In this document: piece by piece, positions 1 through 6,929 of the stretch
Layout of the letters: each line of letters begins with the position of its first letter
Position numbering within the stretch: position 1 is the first letter of the stretch
Origin: Krumholzibacterium sp965370495
GTDB taxonomy: Bacteria > Krumholzibacteriota > Krumholzibacteriia > Krumholzibacteriales > Krumholzibacteriaceae
Direction of reading: 5' to 3'
Assembly (NCBI GenBank): GCA_965370495.1
Contig: CBDUUV010000056.1
Span: forward strand, 1 to 16,047
DNA length: 16,047 nt
The notes under the pieces: generated by a model
Seen by the model: the letters and a program-made list of their open reading frames with translations, nothing else
Databases searched by the model: none
What the model was told of the DNA's origin: nothing
Position numbers and translations under genes: made by a program

Positions 1-2
1 AT

Positions 3-143
3 GATACATGTGTACAGATCATCCACGTTGTGGAACCTGTTCCTGTACCTCTCTTCACGACGCCTGTAGTCACGATCCTGGTTCTGGCCATGATCCTCGC
101 TGCCGCCGTTATCATGAAGAGGACCGCAATCAGCAAGGCCTAG
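3..143 (+). CDS. C-terminal fragment of a putative exosortase substrate (CTERM-like sorting signal)
   Basis: A reading frame enters from the left edge and stays open for 46 codons to the TAG at 141-143, so only the C-terminus is visible and the main body cannot be identified. The tail has the three-part layout of PEP-CTERM/IPTL-CTERM sorting signals. A proline-rich stretch (VEPVPVPLFTTP) comes first, then a hydrophobic segment of about 18 residues (VVTILVLAMILAAAV), then a short basic tail beginning MKR. Such tails hold the protein in the inner membrane until an exosortase cleaves at the motif and transfers the protein onward. The exosortase gene starts 50 bases downstream on the same strand, which makes this its likely dedicated substrate. 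The IPTLxxWG consensus is only loosely matched: there is a VPLFTT core but no Trp-Gly. It could instead be an ordinary C-terminal membrane anchor. Confidence 0.6.
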   Translation, partial: DTCVQIIHVVEPVPVPLFTTPVVTILVLAMILAAAVIMKRTAISKA

Positions 144-193
144 AAATTTTTTGATACGTTGCCTGCTCTTGATGTGAGGTACTGAATATTTCG

Positions 194-754
194 TTGGGCC
201 ATGGAAAGAAGCCAGAAGGTGAAGCGAGAGAAGCCCGGAAAGCACGGTCTTTCCGCAGGGAGTTTATAACTTTCCTTGTTCTCTTCTTTGTCCTCTGGCT
301 TTTTTCCTATATTCTTACCACCAGGTTTCCCGGGTTCCTTATCACAGCTCAGAAATTCGTAAGCGGTGAAGTCGCGTGGTTCCTTTCCCGTCTTTCCTAC
401 AGCTTTACGATCAGCAACTCCACCCTGACCCTTTACACCGCCCACGGCGGAGAACGCCTCGTTGTGATAGCCGAGTGTACAGGCGTATATACAACAATCA
501 TATACCTGTCCATCATAGGAGCCTACCCGGCAAGAATTTCCGAAAAACTCATCGGGCTTGTAATAGGTGTTCCAGCAATACACCTGCTCAACCTGATCAG
601 GATGGTCTTTGTTGCGCTGGTCCTTTATCACAAGCGGGAACTGTTCGAATTCTTCCACGGCTACCTGTGGCAGGGCAGTTTTGTGATATTCATGCTGGTA
701 CTGGTAATCTTCTGGATGAGCAGGATTGTCAAGCCGCGAGGCCAACGGTCATGA
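194..754 (+). CDS. xrtH: Exosortase, XrtH-like (exosortase/archaeosortase family)
   Basis: This is an integral membrane cysteine transpeptidase expected to cleave CTERM-tagged proteins at the inner membrane. The 186-residue product starts with a basic cytoplasmic tail and has several hydrophobic helices (about residues 24-41, 98-110, 119-145 and 160-178). The family triad is visible. Cys95 lies in AECTGVY, Arg136 in the NLIRM motif and His155 in FHGYLWQ. The HxYLWQ context and the neighbouring membrane protein favour exosortase H over other subtypes. Length fits the compact single-domain exosortases. The only in-frame start before the first helix is TTG at 194, behind a GAGGT at 176-180 with rather long spacing; ATG at 201 is out of frame. 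The gene follows a CTERM-tailed gene and overlaps the next gene by ATGA, so the three probably form one transcript. Family membership is solid, but the subtype is inferred from memory without a profile search. Confidence 0.85.
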   Translation: MGHGKKPEGEAREARKARSFRREFITFLVLFFVLWLFSYILTTRFPGFLITAQKFVSGEVAWFLSRLSYSFTISNSTLTLYTAHGGERLVVIAECTGVYTTIIYLSIIGAYPARISEKLIGLVIGVPAIHLLNLIRMVFVALVLYHKRELFEFFHGYLWQGSFVIFMLVLVIFWMSRIVKPRGQRS

Positions 755-1251
755 AAGGGAAAACGAAAAAATCAATCAACGGAAAAGTCGGCATACGCGG
801 GCTGACGGTTTTTTTCCTGCGCTTCATCGCCGCATCCCTGGCGCTTTTCATACTCCATCAAAAAACAGGTTTTTTATATATGCACATTGTCGCCTGGGGC
901 GCAAAACCACTGCTTGCCATGTTCGGGCGCGCACTTGTCATGGAAAGGGCTCTCGAGATCACCGGAGAGATCTCGCTGAACCCGGCAGTCTACCTCTCTC
1001 TTGTGATCGCCCTGTCAGGCATCCCTGTCAGAAAAAAAATTCGGCCAGCGCTACTGGGCGTCGCTATACTTACCGCGGCCAATATACTTACCGTCTTTCT
1101 GGTTTTTATGAGTTTCTACATGAAAAACGAGGCACTGTGGATGGGGACGGAATTTTTCAACCTGACTATCAATTTTTTCCTGCCTCTGCTTCTCTTCTTC
1201 GTGCTTATGCCTGTAAGGAATCTCTTTCCTTCTAATTCTTTGCCGGCTTGA
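751..1251 (+). CDS. Exosortase H-associated-type membrane protein
   Basis: The 166-residue product has about four hydrophobic segments (residues 18-35, 42-58, 79-91 and 100-123, with another at 135-154) after a strongly basic N-terminus, so it should be an inner-membrane protein. There is no enzymatic motif I recognise. Its ATG lies inside the exosortase stop codon (ATGA at 751-754), which implies translational coupling and a shared job. Small membrane proteins encoded directly after exosortase H are known as exosortase H-associated proteins, and this one fits that description by position, size and topology. A structural partner, a recognition factor or part of the pathway that accepts the sorted protein are all possible. 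The reading frame is open well upstream of 751, but that part is a shadow of the exosortase gene. The 3' end runs 20 bases into the oppositely oriented cysS gene. Confidence 0.65.
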   Translation: MKGKTKKSINGKVGIRGLTVFFLRFIAASLALFILHQKTGFLYMHIVAWGAKPLLAMFGRALVMERALEITGEISLNPAVYLSLVIALSGIPVRKKIRPALLGVAILTAANILTVFLVFMSFYMKNEALWMGTEFFNLTINFFLPLLLFFVLMPVRNLFPSNSLPA

Positions 1252-2674
1252 GGCAGCAGCCCCCTGGACGATCCTCGACGATGAACCCTTTTTCGAGAAT
1301 ACTGTCCCTGAGCTTATCCGCGAGAACCCAGTCCTTCCGCTTTCTCGCTTCTTCTCTCTGCGCGACAAGGAGATTCACTTCATCGGGCGCCTCCAGCCCG
1401 GCAACAGGAAGGCCGTTTTTGAAAAGCCCCAGTATCTTGTCGAACATATCAAATAGCTCGAGAAAATTTTTCACGGCCCCGGGATTCTTTTCAAGCAGTT
1501 CAGGGCTGTCCGCCTTGATCCTGTTCAGCTCTCTTACCAGCCTGAAGATATGCCCGATCGCCTCCGCGCTGTTGAAATCATCATCCATACCGGCAAGAAA
1601 ATCTTTCCTGACATCACTGGCCAGGGTTACAAGTTTTTTGCCTTCCGGGGCCTGTGCCAAGTCCTCGCTCGCCTCTCTGCCCGAGAGCGCCTCATCAAGA
1701 TAGAGGCAGGCATTCCTGATCCTTTCGAACCCGGCTTCGGCTTCCTTCAGCCTGTCCCTTCCGAATTCGGCCCTGCTCCTGAAATGAGTGGACAGGAGAT
1801 AAAAACGGATCACTTCACCTGAAAACTCCTTACATATATCCTCTATCGAGAAAAAGTGCCCTGTCGATTTGGACATCTTTTCTCCCTGAAGGTTGAGAAG
1901 CCCATTATGCAGCCAGAAATTTACATAGGTACTGCCTGTCACTGACTCGCTTTGCGCGATCTCGTTCTCATGGTGGGGAAACACAAGGTCCTGCCCCCCC
2001 CCATGCATATCAATCGTGTCTCCCAGATATTTCATCGACATAGCCGAACATTCTATATGCCAGCCCGGGCGCCCCCTCCCCCATGGCGAATCCCAGGCAG
2101 GCTCTCCCTCCTTGGCAGCTTTCCAGAGAGCAAAATCAAGGGTGTCCTTCTTGTTGTCACCCACCTCGATCCGTACCCCGGACCTGAGTTCGTCGATCCT
2201 GCGCCCCGACAGTTTTCCGTAGAAAGAACATCCCCTGACCATGAAATAGACATCTCCTCCCGATTCGTACGCGGCGCCCTTGTCTATAAGTTTCTGTACC
2301 AGCGCAATGATATCATCTATATGCTCGGTCGCCTTTGGATAGATATCTGCCGGCAATATGTTGAGTTCCTTTTCATATTTGAAATACTCCCCGATATACC
2401 GCTCGGCGATCTCCCCGAATTCCACTCCCTCTTCGTTTGCTTTTGCGATTATCTTGTCATCCACATCTGTAAAGTTCTGGATATACGTGACATCATACCC
2501 GACAAATCGCAAATACCGCTTGATCATATCCCCGGCGACAAAAGCAAGCATATGTCCCATATGAGGTTTGTCCTGGACTGTCATGCCGCAGAAATAGATC
2601 CCTACTTTCCCTTCGTGAACCGGCTTGAATTCCTCTTTCCTTCTTCGCAGGGTATCGTAGACTTTAAGGGACAT
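1232..2674 (-). CDS. cysS: Cysteine--tRNA ligase
   Basis: This class I aminoacyl-tRNA synthetase charges tRNA-Cys with cysteine. The product is 480 residues, a normal length. The HIGH signature is HMGH at residues 38-41 and KMSKS is at 266-270. The zinc site that selects cysteine is complete: Cys29, Cys209, His234 (in FPHHENE) and Glu238, almost the same numbering as the E. coli enzyme. The N-terminal motif reads CGMTVQDKPHMGH rather than the usual CGPTVYD. The TVQ form is reminiscent of actinobacterial CysRS. The ATG at 2674 is chosen because the protein then begins MSLKVYDTL as the family does, and GGAAGGAA lies just upstream. The frame is open further up, but that would invade the preceding peptidase gene. 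It is the last gene of the minus-strand run and meets the exosortase operon tail-to-tail with a 20-base overlap. Confidence 0.96.
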   Translation of the reverse strand: MSLKVYDTLRRRKEEFKPVHEGKVGIYFCGMTVQDKPHMGHMLAFVAGDMIKRYLRFVGYDVTYIQNFTDVDDKIIAKANEEGVEFGEIAERYIGEYFKYEKELNILPADIYPKATEHIDDIIALVQKLIDKGAAYESGGDVYFMVRGCSFYGKLSGRRIDELRSGVRIEVGDNKKDTLDFALWKAAKEGEPAWDSPWGRGRPGWHIECSAMSMKYLGDTIDMHGGGQDLVFPHHENEIAQSESVTGSTYVNFWLHNGLLNLQGEKMSKSTGHFFSIEDICKEFSGEVIRFYLLSTHFRSRAEFGRDRLKEAEAGFERIRNACLYLDEALSGREASEDLAQAPEGKKLVTLASDVRKDFLAGMDDDFNSAEAIGHIFRLVRELNRIKADSPELLEKNPGAVKNFLELFDMFDKILGLFKNGLPVAGLEAPDEVNLLVAQREEARKRKDWVLADKLRDSILEKGFIVEDRPGGCCLKPAKN

Positions 2675-2711
2675 CAGCTTTGTTCCTTCCTGTTTGCCGC
2701 AAGAGACCTGG

Positions 2712-3800
2712 TTACCGCAGTCTGCCCGGGGGAGGCGCCTGTATGAACCCTCCAACTGTTTTCCTGTCGAGCGTTCTTATTACTTCGATCATAAGCCTGA
2801 CGGCGCTGTCGAAATCCTTCCTTAGAAGTATCCCGGCCGAGCTGTGAATATAGCGCGTCGGTATGCCTATAACAAGAGTCGGTACACCAGTCTCGTTAAG
2901 ATGCACCTTCCCGCCATCTGTCCCGCCAAACGGGATTGCGCTGAAATGATACGGTATTTTCTTTTTTTCCGCGATCTCCGCGACATGATCCCTGAGTTTT
3001 ACATTGGGAATAAGCGTTGCGTCATACACACATATGGAAACACCTTTTCCAAGCTTCTCGGTGCTTCCTTCGTATGATCCAGGAAGATCCTGGGCTATAT
3101 TGACATCAACGGCGAAACAGACATCCGGCCTGATACTGTAACCGCTCGTAACGCCCCCCCTGATCCCTACCTCCTCCTGGACGGTACCTACTCCGTATAA
3201 AGCATTGGGAAGCCTGTATCTTTTCAATCTCCGAAGAACTTCCACGACGACCATGCACCCGATCCTGTTGTCCCATGCCTTCGCCATATATGCTTTGCCA
3301 CCCTTGAGTATCATAAACGGCATCACGGGCGCGACGGGATCGCCGGGGCGAATTCCCAGGCTTTCAGGTTTCTGTTTGCCTGTCAGGCCAACATCGATAA
3401 ACAGGTCTTTCGCCTTCAGAGGCTTGTCCCTTTCATCTTTTTCCATGATGAAAGGGCTCTTTGATGCAACGACACCCGTTATTTCTTCCTTCGATGTCCT
3501 GATCTTGACGACGAGGCCGAGTATCCTGGGAGGCCACCATCCGCCCAGGGTATTGAACCTGATATACTTTCCGGTGAAATGCGATACCATGAAGCCGACC
3601 TCATCCATATGCCCTACCAGCATTACCCTTGGACTATCCGTTCCTCCCCTCAATCGGCCTATGAACGACCCGAGGTGGTCTCTCTCGATATCCGCTACTC
3701 CCGCCAGGTGCTTCTCCATGAGCCCGAAGACTTCCTCTTCAGCTCCGGAAACACCCATAGCCTCGGTGAACTCCTGCATCATCACTTCGATCCGGTCCAT
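2712..3800 (-). CDS. M42 family metallopeptidase (glutamyl aminopeptidase / tetrahedral aminopeptidase type)
   Basis: This is a cytosolic di-metal aminopeptidase of the M42 family. Relatives form dodecameric tetrahedral particles that trim short peptides left by proteasome-like proteases. The 362-residue product shows all expected metal ligands and catalytic residues: His64 and Asp66 in GHMDEVGF, the bridging Asp177 in KAWDNRIG, Glu209-Glu210 in VQEEVG, Asp232 in AVDVN and His319 in YIHSSAG. Length matches the family (about 340-370). The ATG at 3800 has an excellent AAGGAG seven bases upstream. It lies 21 bases after ddl and 37 bases before cysS, so it is almost certainly co-transcribed with both. 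The exact substrate preference cannot be read from the sequence. Endoglucanase annotations given to this family are historical errors. Confidence 0.93.
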   Translation of the reverse strand: MDRIEVMMQEFTEAMGVSGAEEEVFGLMEKHLAGVADIERDHLGSFIGRLRGGTDSPRVMLVGHMDEVGFMVSHFTGKYIRFNTLGGWWPPRILGLVVKIRTSKEEITGVVASKSPFIMEKDERDKPLKAKDLFIDVGLTGKQKPESLGIRPGDPVAPVMPFMILKGGKAYMAKAWDNRIGCMVVVEVLRRLKRYRLPNALYGVGTVQEEVGIRGGVTSGYSIRPDVCFAVDVNIAQDLPGSYEGSTEKLGKGVSICVYDATLIPNVKLRDHVAEIAEKKKIPYHFSAIPFGGTDGGKVHLNETGVPTLVIGIPTRYIHSSAGILLRKDFDSAVRLMIEVIRTLDRKTVGGFIQAPPPGRLR

Positions 3801-3821
3801 TATACGCTCCTTATCACCTGG

Positions 3822-4850
3822 TTATTTTCTTTCGGCTCCCATCAGGCAGATCTTTTCGACAAGTTCGCCAAATGTTATTCCGTCTTCAAGCGCCGCCATC
3901 GGAACGAGGCTGAGCCCGGTCATGCCCGGCAGAGTATTAACTTCCAGGCAATACGGCTGACCGTCAGGGCGCAAGCGGAAATCCACACGCGCGTAGTCTC
4001 TGCACGAAAGAGCATTGTACGCGAGTACCGCTTCTCTTTTCAGTCTTGCTGTTATATTGACATCGATACTGGCCGGTACTTCGTATCTGCTGGTGCCCTT
4101 TGTATATTTGCTTTTATAGTCGTAGAATCCACTCTCCGGAATGATCTCCACCACAGGTAGTGCGCTCCCGTCCAGAATGGCGACTGTCATCTCTCTTCCG
4201 GGAATAAACTGTTCGACCAGCAGATCGGCCCCGAACTTCGAGGCCTTCTCGAGCGCGGGCCTGAGTTTCTCCGGATCCGGCACATAGGAGAACCCGACAC
4301 TCGATCCCTGGCAATTAGGCTTGATTATCACGGGAAATCCTATCCCCTTTTCAATGGCTCCCCTTACTCTCCTGGTCTCTACATCGCCGCACCCGCTTGT
4401 AAGAAGGTGCGGAGCTGTCTGGACTCCTTCCGTGCTGAAAAGCGCCTTGGAGCGATCCTTGTTCATCGCAAGCGCGCTTCCCAGAACTCCTGTGCCGGTA
4501 TAACAGACCCCTGCCATTTCCAGCATTGCCTGAACCGTGCCGTCCTCTCCCTTGCCCCCATGCAGACCGACGAAGACAACGTCGGCGGACTGGATCATTT
4601 TCGATCCCAGCCATTCACATGCTTTCTTCCGCGGCAGCCGGGGAACTTTCTCCGGAGGGCTTTCACCGATAACAGATCTTTCCTGCATATTCTGCACTCC
4701 GACTGGAAGGGCCGGATCGAGTGTACTTGTCTCATGTCCCTTTTCCCAAAGCGCTTTTGCTATTCCAAGCCCGCTCGCGATAGAAACTTCTCTTTCAGGT
4801 GAATCTCCTCCAAGAAGTACGACTATCTTCATTTTATGAGTATTTCCCAT
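3822..4850 (-). CDS. ddl: D-alanine--D-alanine ligase
   Basis: This ATP-grasp ligase joins two D-alanines to make the dipeptide added to UDP-MurNAc-tripeptide in peptidoglycan synthesis. Visible motifs are LLGGDSPEREVS near the N-terminus (first Glu of ERE corresponds to catalytic Glu15 of E. coli DdlB), GLHGGKGEDGT, the ATP-binding IIKPNCQGSSVG, the omega-loop region YDYKSKYTKG with the active-site Tyr, and the metal-binding LEVNTLPGMTG near the C-terminus. The Tyr is the feature that separates D-Ala-D-Ala ligases from D-Ala-D-Lac enzymes. The start is ambiguous. ATG at 4850 (342 residues) has a GGA six bases upstream. ATG at 4832 (MKIVVLLGG) matches the usual family N-terminus but has a poorer ribosome binding site. 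TTG at 4868 is also open. The gene follows gltX by about 31 bases. Confidence 0.94.
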   Translation of the reverse strand: MGNTHKMKIVVLLGGDSPEREVSIASGLGIAKALWEKGHETSTLDPALPVGVQNMQERSVIGESPPEKVPRLPRKKACEWLGSKMIQSADVVFVGLHGGKGEDGTVQAMLEMAGVCYTGTGVLGSALAMNKDRSKALFSTEGVQTAPHLLTSGCGDVETRRVRGAIEKGIGFPVIIKPNCQGSSVGFSYVPDPEKLRPALEKASKFGADLLVEQFIPGREMTVAILDGSALPVVEIIPESGFYDYKSKYTKGTSRYEVPASIDVNITARLKREAVLAYNALSCRDYARVDFRLRPDGQPYCLEVNTLPGMTGLSLVPMAALEDGITFGELVEKICLMGAERK

Positions 4851-4881
4851 CCGGTTTCCATCCTGCAAGGCCCGGCAATGC

Positions 4882-6318
4882 CTAACCTGCTGATTCGATC
4901 GCGGCTGAAAGGGCCGTCATTACGTCTTCTCTTCCCCTGACAAGGATTATAAAGGAAAGATCCGGGCCATGGGAAGCTCCGGTCAGCGCCACCCTCAGAG
5001 GCATATACAATCCCTTTCCTTTTATACCAAGTTCTTTCCCGATTTGCTTGATAACATCCTTGATACCACCAGCCTCCCATTCGTCCACACCCCCGAACCC
5101 TGATTTTAACGCGTCGAGCAATCTACCGGTTCCTTCCAGAAGTCCGAGAGCTTCCTCATCATATTCAGGCACGCCGGTGGTAAAGGGAATGACTTTTTCA
5201 GGTATCCTGTCAAAGCTGGGAAGGTCGGCTGACGATATTTCGAAGATCTTTTCGAGTTCTTCTACCGTGTACCTGTCCCTGTATTCCTTTGGAAAATAAT
5301 CCAGGGCCTCCCTGAAATACCTGCTGACCCCTCCTTTGCGAATGTGCTGCGCCGAGATCCAGTTCAATTTGACCTCATCAAATATGCTGGGGGAATCCGA
5401 AACCCGCTCCAGTTCAAACTCATCGACCAGTTCATCAATCGAGAGTATCTCTTTTTCACTCCTGGTGGCCCAGCCGAGAAAGGAAAGATAATTGGTCAAC
5501 GCTTCAGCAGGATACCCCTTTTTTCTATAATCCCTGATATTTGGAGCACCATGCCGTTTACTGAGTTTGGTCCTGTCCGGGCCCAGTATAAGAGGTATGT
5601 GCGCAAATTCCGGCATCTCCAATCCAAGCGCCTCATAGATCATCATCTGGCGCAATGTGTTCGAAAGATGTTCCACCCCCCTGATCACATGCGTTATTTT
5701 CATCAGGGCATCATCTACAACAACAGCGAAATTGTATGTTGGCAATCCATTCGATCTGAGGATCACAAAATCCCCTACCATCCCTGCCGGAAACAACACC
5801 TCTCCCCTGGCAATATCATCGATCTTCCAATCGGTATTCTCCGCGACCCTGAATCTTACACTCTCCGGGAACCCCTCTTTTCTTTTCTTTTCACGCTGCG
5901 TTTCGTCAAGATCTCTGCAGGTCCCGTCATACTGGACCGGGGCCCCGTTTTCTTTCATCCGCGCACGCCTGGCATCAAGCTCCACGTCAGTGCAGAAGCA
6001 GGGAAAAGCCTTTCCCTCCCTGACCAGCCTTTCGACATAATCCCTGTATATCCCGGTCCTTTCAGTCTGCCTGTAGGGACCGTACTCCCCTCCAGCTACA
6101 GGCCCCTCATCCCATGCAAGGCCGAGCCATTTCAGATCTTCGAGCAACATCTTTTCGAATTCCAAAGTGGAACGTTCCTCGTCCGTATCTTCTATCCTTA
6201 ATATGAATTTTCCACCTTCGTGACGGGCGAACAGCCAGTTGAAAAGGGCCGTGCGCGCTCCTCCTACATGAAGGTGCCCTGTGGGACTCGGTGCGAATCT
6301 AACCCTTCCGTCTTTCAT
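4882..6318 (-). CDS. gltX: Glutamate--tRNA ligase
   Basis: This class I synthetase charges tRNA-Glu (and possibly tRNA-Gln in organisms using the transamidation route). The 478-residue product shows the HIGH-type motif SPTGHLHVGGART at residues 11-23 and the KMSKS-type motif KLSKRHG at 251-257. The zinc-binding insertion is recognisable: Cys107-x-Cys109 and Cys134 in YDGTC have the same spacing as E. coli GluRS. The fourth position is Asp136, where E. coli has His127. The C-terminal anticodon-binding region is full length. Residues such as LRVALTGASHGPDL near the C-terminus are typical of bacterial GluRS. The ATG at 6318 has AAGGAAG eight bases upstream. The gene lies 57 bases after ispF. No second gltX or glnS is in the window, so discriminating versus non-discriminating specificity cannot be decided. 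Confidence 0.96.
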   Translation of the reverse strand: MKDGRVRFAPSPTGHLHVGGARTALFNWLFARHEGGKFILRIEDTDEERSTLEFEKMLLEDLKWLGLAWDEGPVAGGEYGPYRQTERTGIYRDYVERLVREGKAFPCFCTDVELDARRARMKENGAPVQYDGTCRDLDETQREKKRKEGFPESVRFRVAENTDWKIDDIARGEVLFPAGMVGDFVILRSNGLPTYNFAVVVDDALMKITHVIRGVEHLSNTLRQMMIYEALGLEMPEFAHIPLILGPDRTKLSKRHGAPNIRDYRKKGYPAEALTNYLSFLGWATRSEKEILSIDELVDEFELERVSDSPSIFDEVKLNWISAQHIRKGGVSRYFREALDYFPKEYRDRYTVEELEKIFEISSADLPSFDRIPEKVIPFTTGVPEYDEEALGLLEGTGRLLDALKSGFGGVDEWEAGGIKDVIKQIGKELGIKGKGLYMPLRVALTGASHGPDLSFIILVRGREDVMTALSAAIESAG

Positions 6319-6375
6319 TCCACTGCTTCCTTCATCACAATGATCGGCTGCCAGGCCGCGGGAGGAGGCACCTTA

Positions 6376-6873
6376 TTACCCGGTTTTACCGGGGATCTTT
6401 TCCAGCAACACTACCGCTCTTGCCACGATTGCTTTCCTCTCTCCAACAGGCCCCAACCCCTCACCCCTGGTAGCTTTTACGGAAACGCATCCCTTTTCCG
6501 TTCCGAGCATGCTCGACATATTTTCTACCATCCTGCCCCTGTAGGGAGCCAGCATGGGTTGTTCGGCATGTACGATACAATCGAGATTGACAAGTCTGTA
6601 TCCTTTTTCCGCGATCATATCACGGACCCTTTCCAACAGGACCAGACTCGATATATTCTTAAACTCGTCGGTTTCCGGAAAGTGTTCGCCCAGGTCTCCA
6701 AGAGACAATGCCCCCAGCATGGCATCACAGACCGCGTGAATAAGCACATCCGCATCGGAATGGCCTGCCAGCCCTTTATCACTCTCGATATCAACACCAC
6801 CGAGTACAAGCTTTCTGTCCTCTGAAAGGGGATGAATGTCGTACCCGATACCTATTCGTAATCCATTTCTCAT
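6376..6873 (-). CDS. ispF: 2-C-methyl-D-erythritol 2,4-cyclodiphosphate synthase
   Basis: This enzyme catalyses the ring-closing step of the MEP (non-mevalonate) isoprenoid pathway, converting CDP-ME-2-phosphate to MEcPP with release of CMP. It is a cytosolic trimer. The 165-residue product has the zinc ligands Asp12 and His14 in GYDIHPL and His46 in GHSDADVLIH, offset by four from the E. coli enzyme. It also has GDLGEHFPET and the C-terminal VKATRGEGLGPVG loop. Length is normal. ATG at 6873 is preferred, with GGGG seven bases upstream; a TTG two codons earlier (6879) is possible. It sits 56 bases after ispD, the common neighbour that makes the preceding pathway intermediate. A short perfect hairpin covers its stop codon (see the repeat at 6379-6393). 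Confidence 0.96.
   Translation of the reverse strand: MRNGLRIGIGYDIHPLSEDRKLVLGGVDIESDKGLAGHSDADVLIHAVCDAMLGALSLGDLGEHFPETDEFKNISSLVLLERVRDMIAEKGYRLVNLDCIVHAEQPMLAPYRGRMVENMSSMLGTEKGCVSVKATRGEGLGPVGERKAIVARAVVLLEKIPGKTG
6379..6393 (-). repeat. Small perfect hairpin at the ispF 3' end
   Basis: A six-base inverted repeat (CCCGGT / ACCGGG) with a three-base AAA loop spans the last sense codons of ispF, immediately before its TAA. No T-tract follows. It may be only a by-product of coding sequence or a weak mRNA structure between ispF and gltX. Confidence 0.35.
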
Positions 6874-6929
6874 GACCAACCCCAGCTTCAGTATCGTTAT
6901 TTACACCCCGGAAGATTGGACGCAGACAC

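Noticed and set aside
140..745. 201-codon open frame on the minus strand antisense to the exosortase
   Set aside because: It lies opposite a gene with a clear catalytic triad, has no recognisable domain and shows odd composition rich in Tyr, Gln and Lys. It is a reading-frame shadow.
376..750. Upstream extension of the exosortase-associated gene to 376
   Set aside because: The frame is open, but its translation here is Arg/His/Pro-rich shadow sequence of the exosortase. The ATG at 751 overlapping the exosortase stop is the natural start.
1952..2746. 264-codon plus-strand open frame opposite cysS
   Set aside because: It is antisense to a fully motif-supported cysteinyl-tRNA synthetase and has no domain of its own. 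Other long frames opposite gltX, ispD, yicC and the M42 gene were rejected for the same reason.
2675..2755. N-terminal extension of cysS to 2755
   Set aside because: It would overlap the M42 peptidase gene by 44 bases and adds 27 residues absent from the family. ATG 2674 has a good ribosome binding site.
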